Assembly (NCBI GenBank): GCA_010645155.1
Contig: CM021317.1
Coordinates: 1,340,334-1,404,333 of the forward strand
Reading direction: 5' to 3'
Length of the DNA: 64,000 nt
Source of the DNA: Tigriopus japonicus
Lineage: Eukaryota; Arthropoda; Copepoda; Harpacticoida; Harpacticidae
Shown here: positions 50,813 through 61,319 of the stretch, in pieces
Numbering within the stretch: position 1 is the stretch's first letter
Layout: the number at the start of each line of letters is the position of its first letter
Notes under the pieces: generated by a model
Seen by the model: only the letters and a program-made list of their open reading frames with translations
Databases searched by the model: none
What the model was told of the DNA's origin: nothing
Program-made: the position numbers and the translations under genes

Positions 50813-52181
50813 TCAAAAGAAAACTGTACCCTCATCAATTGTGGTGTCAGCTATTCGGGATTCTATTGATTTTGATGCCATTGCCAAAGCTCAACTCGAA
50901 GACCAAGAATTTCCTCCTGTCGTTGATCCGGCTTCGTCGTTAAAATTACAAAAAATGGACATGGGTCCAAGCCTTTCCCTCTGGTGTGATGTTTCCACTA
51001 ATCGTCCTCGCCCGTGGATTCCTACCAAATTCCGTCGCCAAATTTTTGACACTATACATGGATTAAGCCATCCGTCCATACGTTTAACTGTCAGGATGGT
51101 TTCCGAACGTTTTGTATGGCGAGGCATGAAGGCTCAATGCAGGACTTGGGCAAGAAACTGCTTGGACTGTCAGCGGTCCAAAATACATCGCCATACAAAA
51201 ACACCTCCGAAAACTTTCCCAGTTCCGTCAGAAAGATTTTCTCATATCCATGTAGACCTCGTTGGCCCACTTCCTAGCAGCCGTGGTTATAACCACTTAT
51301 TAACGATTGTTGATAGGTTCACTCGTTGGCCTGAAGCGATCCCTTTGACCTCGATTGATACTCTGTCAGTTGCTCGTGCCCTCGTCGAAGGATGGATTTC
51401 TCGATATGGAATTCCTTCTGATATTACCTCTGATAGGGGCGTCCAATTCACAAGCCGACTGTGGGCTGCTATTGGCAACTTGTATGGGACGTCACTTCAT
51501 AAGACCACTGCTTATCATCCTTGCTCAAACGGCTTAGTAGAGAGATTTCATCGCCATTTAAAGAGCAGTCTGAAAGCTGTTCTCTCGGACTCTGCCTCTT
51601 CATGGTGTGATCATCTTCCTTGGATACTTTTGGGGATTCGCTCTGCTCCCAAAGAGGATCTGGGCACTTCATCGGCTGAAATGGTATTTGGGTGTCCCAC
51701 ACGTGTTCCAGGAGATTTTCTTCCAGACCCAAAACAAATAATTACACCTAACGAACACCTACGTCGTCTTCGAGCCACAGTTGGCAATTTAGCTCCTCTC
51801 CCTACCACGCGACATTCTCCAGTTATTGAATACCGTCCTAGAGAACTCGACAAATCACGTTTTGTTTTTGTTCGCCGTGGTCCAACTTCAGGACCTCTTC
51901 AATCTCCCTACCTTGGACCCTTTAAAGTACTATCAACAGGCCAAAAAACCTTTAAACTGGATTATGGAGGACGCACTGAAATCGTTTCAGTAGACCGCTT
52001 AAAACCTGCTTATGTTGATGTATCTGATTCCGTTCCAGTTTACATTCCTCCACAACGTGGACGTCCTCGAGGACCTTCACCTCCTCTACCATCTTCAACG
52101 TCGGATTGTCCACTACCAATTTCTCGAAGAAATCCTCATCGCCAAGTTCGGCCTCTTGATTTCAAACACAATTTTCTTTGA
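50757..52181 (+). CDS. Integrase with HHCC finger, DDE core and GPY/F-like end
   Basis: Open frame of 474 codons; the ATG at 50757 is only the first Met after the deletion and is unlikely to be a true start. Order: end of the RNase H/connection region (AIAKAQLEDQEF), HHCC finger (IHGLSHPSIRLTV...CRTWARNCLDCQRSK), core with HVDLVGPLP (D), ITSDRGVQFTS (D) and NGLVERFHRHLKS (E), then the C-terminal module YLGPFKVLSTGQKTFKLDY...VSVDRLKPAY. All catalytic residues are kept, in contrast to the missing RT. In a complete element it would be the end of pol. Confidence 0.88.
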   Translation: MSSLGLRNVPSRPSPVPFDQKKTVPSSIVVSAIRDSIDFDAIAKAQLEDQEFPPVVDPASSLKLQKMDMGPSLSLWCDVSTNRPRPWIPTKFRRQIFDTIHGLSHPSIRLTVRMVSERFVWRGMKAQCRTWARNCLDCQRSKIHRHTKTPPKTFPVPSERFSHIHVDLVGPLPSSRGYNHLLTIVDRFTRWPEAIPLTSIDTLSVARALVEGWISRYGIPSDITSDRGVQFTSRLWAAIGNLYGTSLHKTTAYHPCSNGLVERFHRHLKSSLKAVLSDSASSWCDHLPWILLGIRSAPKEDLGTSSAEMVFGCPTRVPGDFLPDPKQIITPNEHLRRLRATVGNLAPLPTTRHSPVIEYRPRELDKSRFVFVRRGPTSGPLQSPYLGPFKVLSTGQKTFKLDYGGRTEIVSVDRLKPAYVDVSDSVPVYIPPQRGRPRGPSPPLPSSTSDCPLPISRRNPHRQVRPLDFKHNFL

Positions 52182-52273
52182 CGTTTTTTTTTTTTTTTAA
52201 TGTATTTATATTTTTATCGTTCAGATTCGTTCCAGCCTCTAACCGTCCGAAATCCTCACTGGGGGGGGGATTC

Positions 52274-52319
52274 TGTAGTGGTCACGCTGGAGAAAGAAAT
52301 AAATATTCAGAACCTCTTT
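52274..52319 (+). repeat. 3' LTR, only 46 bp
   Basis: Identical to 49085-49130. Preceded by the polypurine tract at 52261-52272, followed by the target duplication AAACT. Confidence 0.85.
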
Positions 52320-53275
52320 AAACTATTTAATCCATATTTAGAGATCATTTAGTTACCATATGAATTCAAATTGAATAAAAATTCATTCAGCAACAGCTGA
52401 GTTATTTGACTTTGAATGGTCCATTTTTGACCCCAAATAGCCGAAAAACGCTACAGTTATATGAAAAAACAAATTCCCAAAGATTTCACATAGCTTTTCA
52501 ATATTGCAAACATAAATGATTTTTTGAGTTTTGGAACTTATGTCAAAATAGCTCAAAATAAGAAAAAATAGCACATAAAAGGCATTTAAAATACATTTTC
52601 CAATAAAAAACTTTTGCAGTATCAAAGACACTCAAAGTTGGGAAATAATTTTAAGTTTTGCAAAAATCGGTTACTGTTTCAAGTCTCGATTTTAGTCCAT
52701 TTTGAACATGGTCCTTCTAGAACTCGTAATTTTGGATATGACTCTGTTAGACATTTTTATTTGAAATTTTGGCACAACACACATCAAAGCGTACTCTAAA
52801 TAGTTATGAAAATAACTTTCCAAAAATCCTGTTTAAGTGCATTTTAAGTGATATTTTTTCATATTTTGAGCTATTTTCACATAAGTTTCAAAACTGAAAA
52901 AAATCATTTATTTTTGCAATATGGAAAAGCTATGTGAAATCTTTGGGAATTTGTTTTTTCATATAACTGTAGCGTTTTTCGGCATTTTGGGGTCAAAAAT
53001 GGACCATTCAAAGTCAAATAACTCAGCTGTTGCTGAATGAATTTTTATTCAATTTGAATTCATAAGGTAACTAAATGGTCTCTAAATATGGATTAAATAG
53101 TTTGTTATTTTTTTTATATTTAATAGGTTTTTAGGTATATAACTTTTTCCCTGGACCTAATCTTGTATAATACAATAAAAGTAAAGTTGTTCCCCATTGA
53201 ATTGTGGGTCCAAAAATTGCCATGGTGTCTTTGGGTATTTTGATTCAAACCTAAAAAGCCATTCGGAACACCGTG

Positions 53276-53799
53276 AGGGATTGCCTATCAGAAAAACAGA
53301 TGATGTGATGGCCGGGCGAGGCTCAACCCTCCCATCCTAGCACCCAACAATCCAAACTAAAAAGAACCAGATCCGATAAAGTCCGTAATTTTTATAACCA
53401 CGCTTGCCCCAAAAATCGGGCATGGTACACAAACTTTTAGAATTTCCCCACTCTAGCCTTCGATCACTTTTCGCTGACTAATATTTCTCCTCGCCCTTTG
53501 GTACATCAACTTACTAACCCCCCGGGGGGTCATTTGTTATCGAGAACATTTTTTTAACTTTCCTTTGTTACATTTCCATTTTTTTCTTTCGAGCATTAAA
53601 CATGAGTCAAGCACTAGAGCTGGGATATCCGCACCTAAACTAGACATACCAGTATTAAGTACTTTCCACATCTGCAGTTATTCCTTATTATAGTTTTTTT
53701 TTAACAATCCTAGGATTTTTAACCGATACAAGGGAATGGTTTCCCCGTAAGTCATGGGTAAATTTACAAAATGTCATTTCTTATAAAATATTTGGTCAA
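53276..53799. other. LINE remnant (to ~53400), then featureless
   Basis: The first 120 bases read on the minus strand as a possible continuation of the RNase H LINE (GGLSLARPSHHLF). CCCCCCGGGGGG near 53520 is a short GC palindrome. Nothing else seen. Confidence 0.4.
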
Positions 53800-54597
53800 C
53801 TAATGTACAGTATTTGAGTTTGCCGCCCTTGGGCAACCTTGGACATATCGGGACAGATCGGGGATGGATTGTAGAAACTGATCCAATTCTCGTTTAAAAG
53901 TTAACAAGGTTTCATCTAATAAGTAGAATCGTCGGAGATGCTCTGGCAAAATATTATACAGATTTGGGGCTCTGTTTAGAACGGAAGACGTTTTCAGACT
54001 CTTTAGGAGCTTCTTGTCTGACAAAGCATGCTTATGTCGCGGGATGCAAGTAATGCCTCTCCTATCACTAAGTGGGTATACAATTCCTGGGTTTGGGTTG
54101 CACGTAACACGCTTAAGATGAGGTATCGCTCGTACCTACGTTGTACACTATACATTTCGAGAATTTGGAGCCTTGACCAATAATTTAGGTGTATCATACT
54201 GGCAATGCGACGCGTAAAACAACGCTGCACCCTCTCTATCTTATTAAGTCCAGCCGTAGTTGTTGGACCCCAAATGGGGGAAGCATATTCAAGATGTGGC
54301 TGGACAATAGATTTATACAGATTCTTCATAGTAATAGGATCCCTAGAATGAAATGTTCGATACATCCATCCGCACGTCTGAAATGCTTTGGTCACTTTGA
54401 CCTGAACATGGTCTTCAAACTTTCCATTATCTTCTATTATTACGCCCAGGTCTTTAATGGAGTGTGCAAGTGTTATTGGGCATTGACGATTATCCATGTA
54501 CGTAGGACGGTTTAATCCTGAAGGATTAAAAGTCATTGTCCTAAATTTCTCTCCATTATGCTCCATGTTATTTTCAGATACCCATTGGTATATCCAA
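53800..54597 (-). pseudogene. LINE ORF2 C-terminal part (after the RT catalytic box)
   Basis: Begins with NNMEHNGEKFRTMTFNPSG, the segment after the ADD box, and continues with SIKDLGVIIEDNGKFEDHV, YKSIVQPHLEYASPIWGP, KIERVQRCFTRRI and, in another frame, LNRAPNLYNILPEHLRRF and TFKRELDQFLQSIPDL. A frameshift lies near 54010. The upstream (right) edge coincides with the end of the dispersed repeat at 54598. Confidence 0.8.
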
Positions 54598-54893
54598 GGA
54601 GGACGGTATTACGTGGAGAGGGAACGAGTGAGGGCGCGTTACTGCGTTGGTGTGAATTTTCCTACATGATAGCCTGGAGTTAATGAAGAAATGCAATATA
54701 ATTCGGATTAGTGTTGTTTTATTGACATAAGTCATAAAACAAAAGTCCACACCGATTCAATGAGCAATCATTTGATGCCCCGTTGATGTCTCTCAAAGAA
54801 CTCAAACTGTGTTGTTTCATTGTGTTAAGTCAGATATCTTCAAACTCCTGATCTACTGATTTGCTTTGTGATAGTGATTGTCCATCTTTTGTT
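54598..54893 (-). repeat. Dispersed repeat, copy 2 (partial, inverted)
   Basis: Reverse complement of the right part of 36357-36828, from GATGGACAATCACTATCACA to TAATACCGTCCTCC. Again its CCGTCCTCC end abuts LINE RT sequence. Confidence 0.8.
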
Positions 54894-54922
54894 GTTGTTG
54901 TTGTTTTTTATTTGGGGGTCCT

Positions 54923-54943
54923 CATAATAATAATAATAATAAA
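54923..54943. repeat. (AAT)n microsatellite at a LINE 3' end
   Basis: Six or so AAT units. On the minus strand this is an (ATT)n tail at the expected 3' end of the LINE beginning at 57660, a common tail type for CR1-like LINEs. Confidence 0.75.
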
Positions 54944-57660
54944 AGAAAAGAAAAAAAGCCGACAATAAATAAAAGGTTATTTGTTAAGAGGTAGTTCCCG
55001 GGTCTCGTCCTTAAGCCATTTGGCTTTTTTTCAAGGAGAACCCTTTGGTTGTGCCTAGCTATTTGGGCGTCCACGCAACCATCAGCTTCGACCCGCGTAG
55101 AGCTTCCAGATTTGGAAGCCCCTCACTCGATTTAAGGAGCACGTTTCCTCCTGCTTCAATTTGACTGGCTGCCCTGATTTTTACAAACGCGGCAATTGTT
55201 TACATTACAATCAGTCGAGTATGAGCTAATGATTAGATCTGTGATTTGTAAGGTCCATTGCTTTCCTTTAGTGTTGAAGTCGGGTCTCGGGTAAGTTCCA
55301 GAAAAGAAATCGTTCCAAGTTTTCGGGAAAGAAAAACTCGGGAGTTGTTGATAACAATTAAATCGAACTAGTGGCAAGTTGAAGTTAATTGTGCCTCCTC
55401 TTGTTTCCTTATACGAATATTGGTTAATGTCCGTGGGTATTTCCTTTTGCATTGATGCGTTCATAAATTTTAGGCGAAAGATTTTGACTAGGTCAGGAAG
55501 TTTTAGCAATTGGAGGCTTTTAAATATGGGACTAGAATGTGACCGTGCCTTGGCGCCCTGTATCCATCTAACAGCCTTTTTTTGCAAAACGACTAGGTTT
55601 TGAATGGCAGGTACGTCACCGAACAAACCCAAGCCATATTCTAATCTGCTCTTTATTAGAGAATTATACAGTATTAGTCTTAATTGCCTCGGTATGACTT
55701 TTTTTGTCAGAAAGAAGGTGGATAACACCTTCCTAATCGTGTTGCTTAACAGACGCACATGCTCTTTAAAGTTCAAATGTTCATCAATAGTTAATCCAAG
55801 AAATTTTACTACCTTCTCCTGTCTAGAATTTCCAACTTGCTGAATGGGTTCTCCGTTTATAAAAACGGAAAAATCCTTCACCGTTTTTCGGGGACTAAAC
55901 AAGATTAGCTTCGATTTTTTTAAATTTAAAAAGAGCTTATTGATTTTAAAATACATCGACAAATTTTCCAACATTTGACTAGTTTCGCTTTCCATTTTGA
56001 CTAGATCGCTTCCAAAATGTTGTAATGTTGTGTCATCTGCAAACATAGTGGTTTTGAATTGACTGACTTGAGGGAGATCATTAATATGTATATTAGAAAA
56101 AACAAGGGACCCAGAATGCTCCCTTGAGGCAAACCACATGTGATAGTCGTAAGTTTCGAAGTGCATCCACCGATTACAACACTTTGCCGTCTTTCAGACA
56201 AATAGTTTTGGACCCAGTGTACAATGTTACAACTAAAGCCATACCTTGCAAGTTTTTTCAATAGAATGTCATGGTTTACAGTGTCAAAGGCTTTTTTCAA
56301 GTCTAAAAATATTCCAATTGAATATTTCTGTTTACTATGAAGTGATATGTTTTGAAGGAAACTATGTACTGCGTGCGTGGCTGAATGACCGGGTCGAAAG
56401 CCGAATTGTCTGCTACTTAAGTGGTCTTGAGAAAAAGGATCAAAGAGTTGCTGGTATACTAACTTTTCCAGAACTTTGGACAAGGATGGTAAAATGCTTA
56501 TTGGACGGTAGTTAGACATTTCTTCCTTATTTCCACCCTTGAATAGAGGCAATACTTTGGCAGTTTTCCAAGACGATGGTATAAAGCCTGATACTAAAGA
56601 CAAATTTATTAAGCGTGTTAAGGGTTCGGCAATTTCATATTTTACACTCTTTAAAACAATATTTGATATTTCATCAAAGCCGTGACTAGATTTATTTGCT
56701 AGTTGGTCAATAGTTTTCAAAACATCTAAACGAGTAACTGCTTTAAAATAATAGGTGCGTTGATTAGTTAATAACGGTATATAGTCAAGTGCGTTATGGG
56801 ATTCACTATCACTTGATAATTCGTCATTAATAGTTTTGCCAATAGAGCTAAAGTACGTATTGAATGTAGTTGCCATTTCATTTTTTCCAGTAATGTTTGA
56901 AGAGCCAAGCGTAATTGATGACAGGGCATCTGTTTCCTTTGGGTGATAACCGAGAAGCATTTTTTGTTCCCTTCCAGATTTGTCGGAAATTACCCTGGTT
57001 TGAGGAGAAGTATTTCTTCCAATACTCAATTTTTGCGGATCGTATTGACTTATAATAAATTTTAGCATACTGGGTATAGTTTTGCTTATTTGTCTCAGAT
57101 GGATTTCGTATGAATTTTGAATGTAATTTGTTTTTTTGTTGTCTGGACTTCAGCAATCCCAAGGTCATCCATCCATTTTGTTTGGTATTCCGGGGAAAAT
57201 TTCTTGTTCTGCTCCGCAAGGGGCACCAGAATCTGAAGGCAAATCCAAGTTCCAACTCAAAATCATGAAATGATTGGGCTGGGTCATGGTCAAGAATAGT
57301 CCAATGAATTTTACTCAGTGCTATTTTTAATTTTTGGATGTTTTGGGGGCTAGTTATCCGTCTAACAGGGGCTTGACACTCTGGATGCCGAAAAGGGGGT
57401 TTGCCTAGAGACGCAAACGTTGCAAGATGGTCACTTATATCACAGAAAAGTATTCCACATTTTATGTTTGCTTTAAAGTTTGTAAAGATGTTATCAATTT
57501 GTGTACTGGAATTAGATGTTATTCTCGTTGGCTTGTCAATTAATGGAGCGAGTTCCAAGTTCAGCATGAGGTCATTAAATTTAGTGGTTTTCGAATAGTC
57601 TTTTAAAAAGTCAATATTAAAGTCGCCGCATAAAATTTTGTTGAAAGCAACATTGTTTTT
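54944..57660 (-). pseudogene. CR1/Daphne-like LINE ORF2, nearly full RT, two frameshifts
   Basis: Three minus-strand frames cover the end of the endonuclease (57567-56878: TRITSNSSTQIDNIFTN, CDISDHLATF), the linker and RT (57068-56001: SNYRPISILPSLSKVLEKLV, QFGFRPGHSATHA, IGIFLDLKKAFDTVNHDILL motif A, CGLPQGSILGPL motif B) and the rest (56166-55156: INDLPQVSQFKTTMFADDTT with the catalytic ADD, VKFLGLTIDEHLNFKEH, SRLEYGLGLFG, WNDFFSGTYPRP). The C-terminus has a CNVNNCRVC cluster. Frameshifts near 56900-57060 and 56100 are the main defects. 55155-54944 is 3' UTR. 5'-truncated inside the endonuclease. This is the best-preserved LINE of its family here. Confidence 0.88.
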
Positions 57661-57697
57661 ATCATTGGGATAGTTCTAAGACATTCTTCCCCTTGTT

Positions 57698-57974
57698 CAA
57701 TGATATGAATGTTCTTCTCTGTCTTTGTTTTTAGCACTTAATTGGGGTTCAAAAGCCAAAAGAAGACTGTAAAATGTTGAAAAAAAGATACAAACAGATT
57801 TTTTTAGCATTCTATGAAGAGAAAAATGTCCTTAAACAACCCCAATGATAAAAACCATGTTGCTTTCAACAAAAGTTGGACAATCACTAACACAAAGCAA
57901 GTCAGTAGATCAAGAGTTTGAAGATATCTGACTTGACACAATGAAACAACACAGTTTGAATTCTTTGAGAGACA
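57698..57974 (+). repeat. Dispersed repeat, copy 3 (partial)
   Basis: Matches the left part of 36357-36828, from CAATGATATGAATGTTCTTC to GAATTCTTTGAGAGACA. Lies directly outside the 5' edge of the LINE at 57660. Confidence 0.8.
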
Positions 57975-58115
57975 AAGAGTGAAAAAGAGTTTTTTTTTTA
58001 CGCAATATTTAACAATGCACACCTTGCCATACAATGCTCGAATTTCCGTTTTTTTGTTGCATGTTGGTCTATATCGTGAGGATGCTTTGTGTCTGGCCGC
58101 CGTAGCAAGCCAAAT

Positions 58116-58386
58116 TGGATTAGTACGGTCGGACGAATTCAGTTAGGGAATCTTGGGGCCATATGACTAGAGGTGGGTCAGACCTCAGGCTTAGGTGTTC
58201 AATGGCTTGAATTGCGTTAAACAAGGGATTTTTTTTTGCAAGTTGATCTCATGTTGTTAATAAACTAAATTTTTAATGAAGATCAGAAATTTTCAAGAAA
58301 CTTGTCAAGTTTGTTGAAGGGCAAATCTAGGCTCCGACATATCCCTAGCCATTTGGCCCCAGGAATCGTCCAACCGCACTAATCCA
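58116..58386. mobile_element. MITE with ~70-bp TIRs, family member 2
   Basis: TGGATTAGTACGGTCGGACG on the left pairs with CGTCCAACCGCACTAATCCA on the right. Inner CTTGGGGCCATATGACTAGA pairs with CCCTAGCCATTTGGCCCCAG. Same family as 35893-36103. Confidence 0.75.
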
Positions 58387-60055
58387 TTGGCCAAGCAAGC
58401 GATGGGAGCGATGAAGCCGCCGCCGTCGCATTAGATGAGGATCGTCTTGAGGACCGTGAGTGATGAGGGGTTTTCCATAGTTGAGTTTCAAGACAAACAT
58501 TGCTCAAATCATGCGGAAGAAAATTTCCCGTTTGATCGAAGCAATATGACCAGCCCCCCTCCCCCCTTTTTGTTTTGCTTTTAAATCCATTTTCGACAAG
58601 GACCTCTTTCTTCAGTTTTACACTTTAATACTTATCACAATTAATGTTTGAACAATTGTAACTTTCTAACAATACCATTTCCCCTCGCAATAACTAAGTA
58701 TTACAGCTCGAGAGACAAGTATAACTTACATCTCTCCGGCAACACTTTCTAGATATTTGCTTTGAATGACTTTTTCACTGCCCTGGGGAAAACATGGCTA
58801 GAAATTTGGAAAGAAATCTCAAAAGTGAACTGTAACTTCTCATTTTGTTACTGCCATGAATTGACAGTCATAGCTCCAAGGAACCCACAAACCCGAAGTT
58901 TTGTATGATTTTGTTCTTTTTCTCATGGAGGTTCTTTTCGATTTCGGGCAGCCGTGACCACCCTGAGTTTGACATGGCCCATGAGAATGGTTCGTTGTTT
59001 CTTCAACAGTGTGCTCGTCAAACGATTACATTTAAGCTACTATTAGATATTCATGTAAAGAATATTGACATGCCAAAAAACAAATAATAGGTGTCCCTAG
59101 GTATATCTTAAACATCATTGAAGTGCCTGAGCAAGCAAAATGTCATTTTTATGTATAGAAGGAGACCAAAGACGAAATTACTATTCTGAACCCACTGTGC
59201 AATGAAAAAAATTGTTTTCGTATTTGTGCATAATCATTGTTGGACATAGTATTATTGTATTTTGAAATGTATTCATTTCAGAACTATTTTGTTTATTAGG
59301 TAGACATGGCAAATATTGACATGAAAAATCAATTTCTTCACATCAATTACGTAATGGGCAGATCATTGTCAGGTTCTAGATAAACTATTGTTTGTTTTCG
59401 GCAAACCTGGGCACGAGAGAATGAAATTAAAGGGAAGAACGAGGAAGACGAATGAGGAAGAGAAACACAAGTCATGCATATTCCTGTTGAACTGCATACA
59501 AACAGATAATGTCAGAGATAGAGATTATAGCCGACATTGATCGAGCAGGAAAAGGGTCTTGTTGATTTTAAATCTTTTTCGGATTCGTGAGGAATTCAAG
59601 CAAATAAAATAATATTTAATTTGGGCGAATTATAATTAATCACCCTGACGCCCGAAGTTACGAGTAAGAGCATATACCAGTTTTTGTACGCCTAACTTGA
59701 AACCTATTACAGTTCAAGTGCAATCAATATTTGAACCGACAAAAAGTCGACTGTTCTTGGATTTGACGTTGTGAAAGCACAATCAGTTGACATCATGCGG
59801 TGTCATATTTTTGTATGAGTAGGAGTTACCCTCTTTTTGTAAATTGCCCCTTGTGAAAGTTGGATCTAGGTTGTTGAATTTATTCCAATCATTTGGAAAA
59901 ACATAGGCAATCTATGCAAGAACATTGATTTGGCCAGTGGAGTAATAGCTCTCCATCCTCGACTTATGTAGTACATGGAAAACAATGCCAAAGAAAGGGC
60001 CATTTCTTATCAGCAATGGGTCAAATCAAATCCCATCCCTTGGGCGGTTTTAATC
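58387..60055. other. No gene recognised; 3' flank of the second copine at its right end
   Basis: AT-rich. TTTATTCC near 59880 is a possible minus-strand AATAAA about 175 bp after the copine stop. No paired repeats seen. Confidence 0.4.
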
Positions 60056-61201
60056 CTAGCCGTTGAGAGGCTCAATACCATGGTGTTGCATCCATCCAAC
60101 CACTTGATTAGGAACCTCGGCTAGAACTTCCTTGGCCAATCCAGCCTTATCCCATGATCCGTTTTCCTTACGGAACTTCCTGATCTCCACGAACTGAACA
60201 ATATCACGCTTGGCTTTTCGTCCATTGTATTCAATCAGACTTTTATCCGAATCTAGAGCCACCATGGACGAAAAATTTGCCTTTCCAACACCAACAATAA
60301 TGATGCTCAAAGGTAAATCGGAAGCATCTACTATGGCCGATTTGGTCTTTTCGAAATCTTTGATGACACCATCCGTGATGATGAGAAGAACGTAATATCG
60401 ACGTCCGCTCTGATGCCTTTTAGCAATCCTGGCAGCATGCCTAATTACTGGCGCAAAAAAAGTAGGACCAGACAAGTGGACTTTCTTTAGCGCATGGGCA
60501 TAAGCATCCAGGATCCCGTCCACTCCATTACAATCGGGACTAGAATGGCGAAGGTTGAGAAAGAAATCGTGAGAAACTTCATCGGTGTCTGGAAGTTTAG
60601 CTCCAAATCCAAAAGCCGGATATTTGTTATCATCGTCGTATTGTGTCAAGATGGGTCCAAGCGCTCGAATCGCTTTGGTGTATGCGTTTTGACCCTTTGG
60701 ATTGCCTCTATAATGTAGTGAATCTGGTGAGGAAGGGTCACCATTTGATTTGGTGAAGTCGATGGCCACCGAGAAGTTGAGGGCGGTTCCATTTTGAATG
60801 TAGTCCACAAAAGTAGCTTGACCTGACCGTTTTCTGGTTGGACACTCGGTCGTATTGATTACGAATCGCCCTTTCTGACTGGGCCCATCTGTCATGAGGG
60901 CCTCATAATGTCGTCCACCAACAGCCACCAATGTGCCCAAAGCAACTTCCATGCCACCCAAGAATTTGTTCGAATCCGAACCTTTGGCGTACACCTTAAA
61001 TCTCAGCAACTCTCGCTTCTCAAAGTGGTAGTGGGCATCAATTTGTGTCTTCCATTTGGCACTCGAGGCATTAGGAATGACTTCAGTGCGACCCAGTTTC
61101 TTCCATTCGGATTTGACTTTTTCATACAGCACGCAGAAAATATCACCTTTGGATGCTAGATGATCGCATTGAACACTAATTTTAACCTTAGTAGTAGGCA
61201 T
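60056..61201 (-). CDS. Short copine-family protein, paralogue (381 aa)
   Basis: Same architecture as 39581-40717: one C2-like domain (about 3-112; LGRTEVIPNASSAKWKT, LLRFKVYAKGSDSNKFLGGM), then the copine vWA-like domain (FVDYIQNGTALNFSVAIDFT, KYPAFGFGA, DGILDAYAHALKKV, YYVLLIITDGVIKDFEKTKS, KRDIVQFVEIRKF, LAEVPNQVVGWM). The MIDAS-like DFTKS is intact. C2 loop residues are SKGDIFC instead of the Ca2+-binding PDP type. The vWA half is strongly conserved between the two paralogues and the C2 half less so. Intronless coding region. Start in AACCATGCC. The two genes point towards each other, 19 kb apart. Confidence 0.93.
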   Translation of the reverse strand: MPTTKVKISVQCDHLASKGDIFCVLYEKVKSEWKKLGRTEVIPNASSAKWKTQIDAHYHFEKRELLRFKVYAKGSDSNKFLGGMEVALGTLVAVGGRHYEALMTDGPSQKGRFVINTTECPTRKRSGQATFVDYIQNGTALNFSVAIDFTKSNGDPSSPDSLHYRGNPKGQNAYTKAIRALGPILTQYDDDNKYPAFGFGAKLPDTDEVSHDFFLNLRHSSPDCNGVDGILDAYAHALKKVHLSGPTFFAPVIRHAARIAKRHQSGRRYYVLLIITDGVIKDFEKTKSAIVDASDLPLSIIIVGVGKANFSSMVALDSDKSLIEYNGRKAKRDIVQFVEIRKFRKENGSWDKAGLAKEVLAEVPNQVVGWMQHHGIEPLNG

Positions 61202-61311
61202 GGTTGGTTTTTTTTATTGATTGCTAGTTCAAGGAGCTAGCAAATTTAATTTAGAGATGTGATGTCAACCCGCGAAGGGACTTGAATGCATTTTCAAGTG
61301 TGAGAGTCCTA

Positions 61312-61319
61312 TATTTATA
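61312..61319 (-). promoter_or_regulatory. Probable TATA box of the minus-strand copine
   Basis: TATAAATA on the minus strand, about 110 bp before the ATG, matching the distance in the paralogue. Confidence 0.6.

Larger units (their letters stand above)
49085..52319 (+). mobile_element. CsRn1-like Ty3/gypsy element with 46-bp LTRs, RT deleted
   Basis: Bounded by identical 46-bp direct repeats and a perfect 5-bp target duplication AAACT (49080-49084 and 52320-52324). Primer site TGGTGACCCCGACG (tRNA-Trp type), polypurine tract GGGGGGGGGATT before the 3' LTR. It encodes Gag with a CsRn1-type CHCC motif, protease and integrase with a GPY/F-like end, but RT and RNase H are missing and gag is frameshifted. 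About 3.2 kb. Confidence 0.88.
48907..53275. mobile_element. Palindromic DNA transposon, ~430-bp TIRs, split by a gypsy
   Basis: Ends CACGGTGTTCCGAATGGC and its complement lie inside AGGG duplications (48903-48906 and 53276-53279). The left arm is 48907-49084 plus 52325 to about 52575; the right arm is 53275 back to about 52835. Arms are >90% similar over about 430 bp. Without the retrotransposon the element is 1129 bp, non-coding. CAC-starting ends with a 4-bp duplication suggest the CMC/Chapaev group (inference). It sits in the RNase H LINE. Confidence 0.85.
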
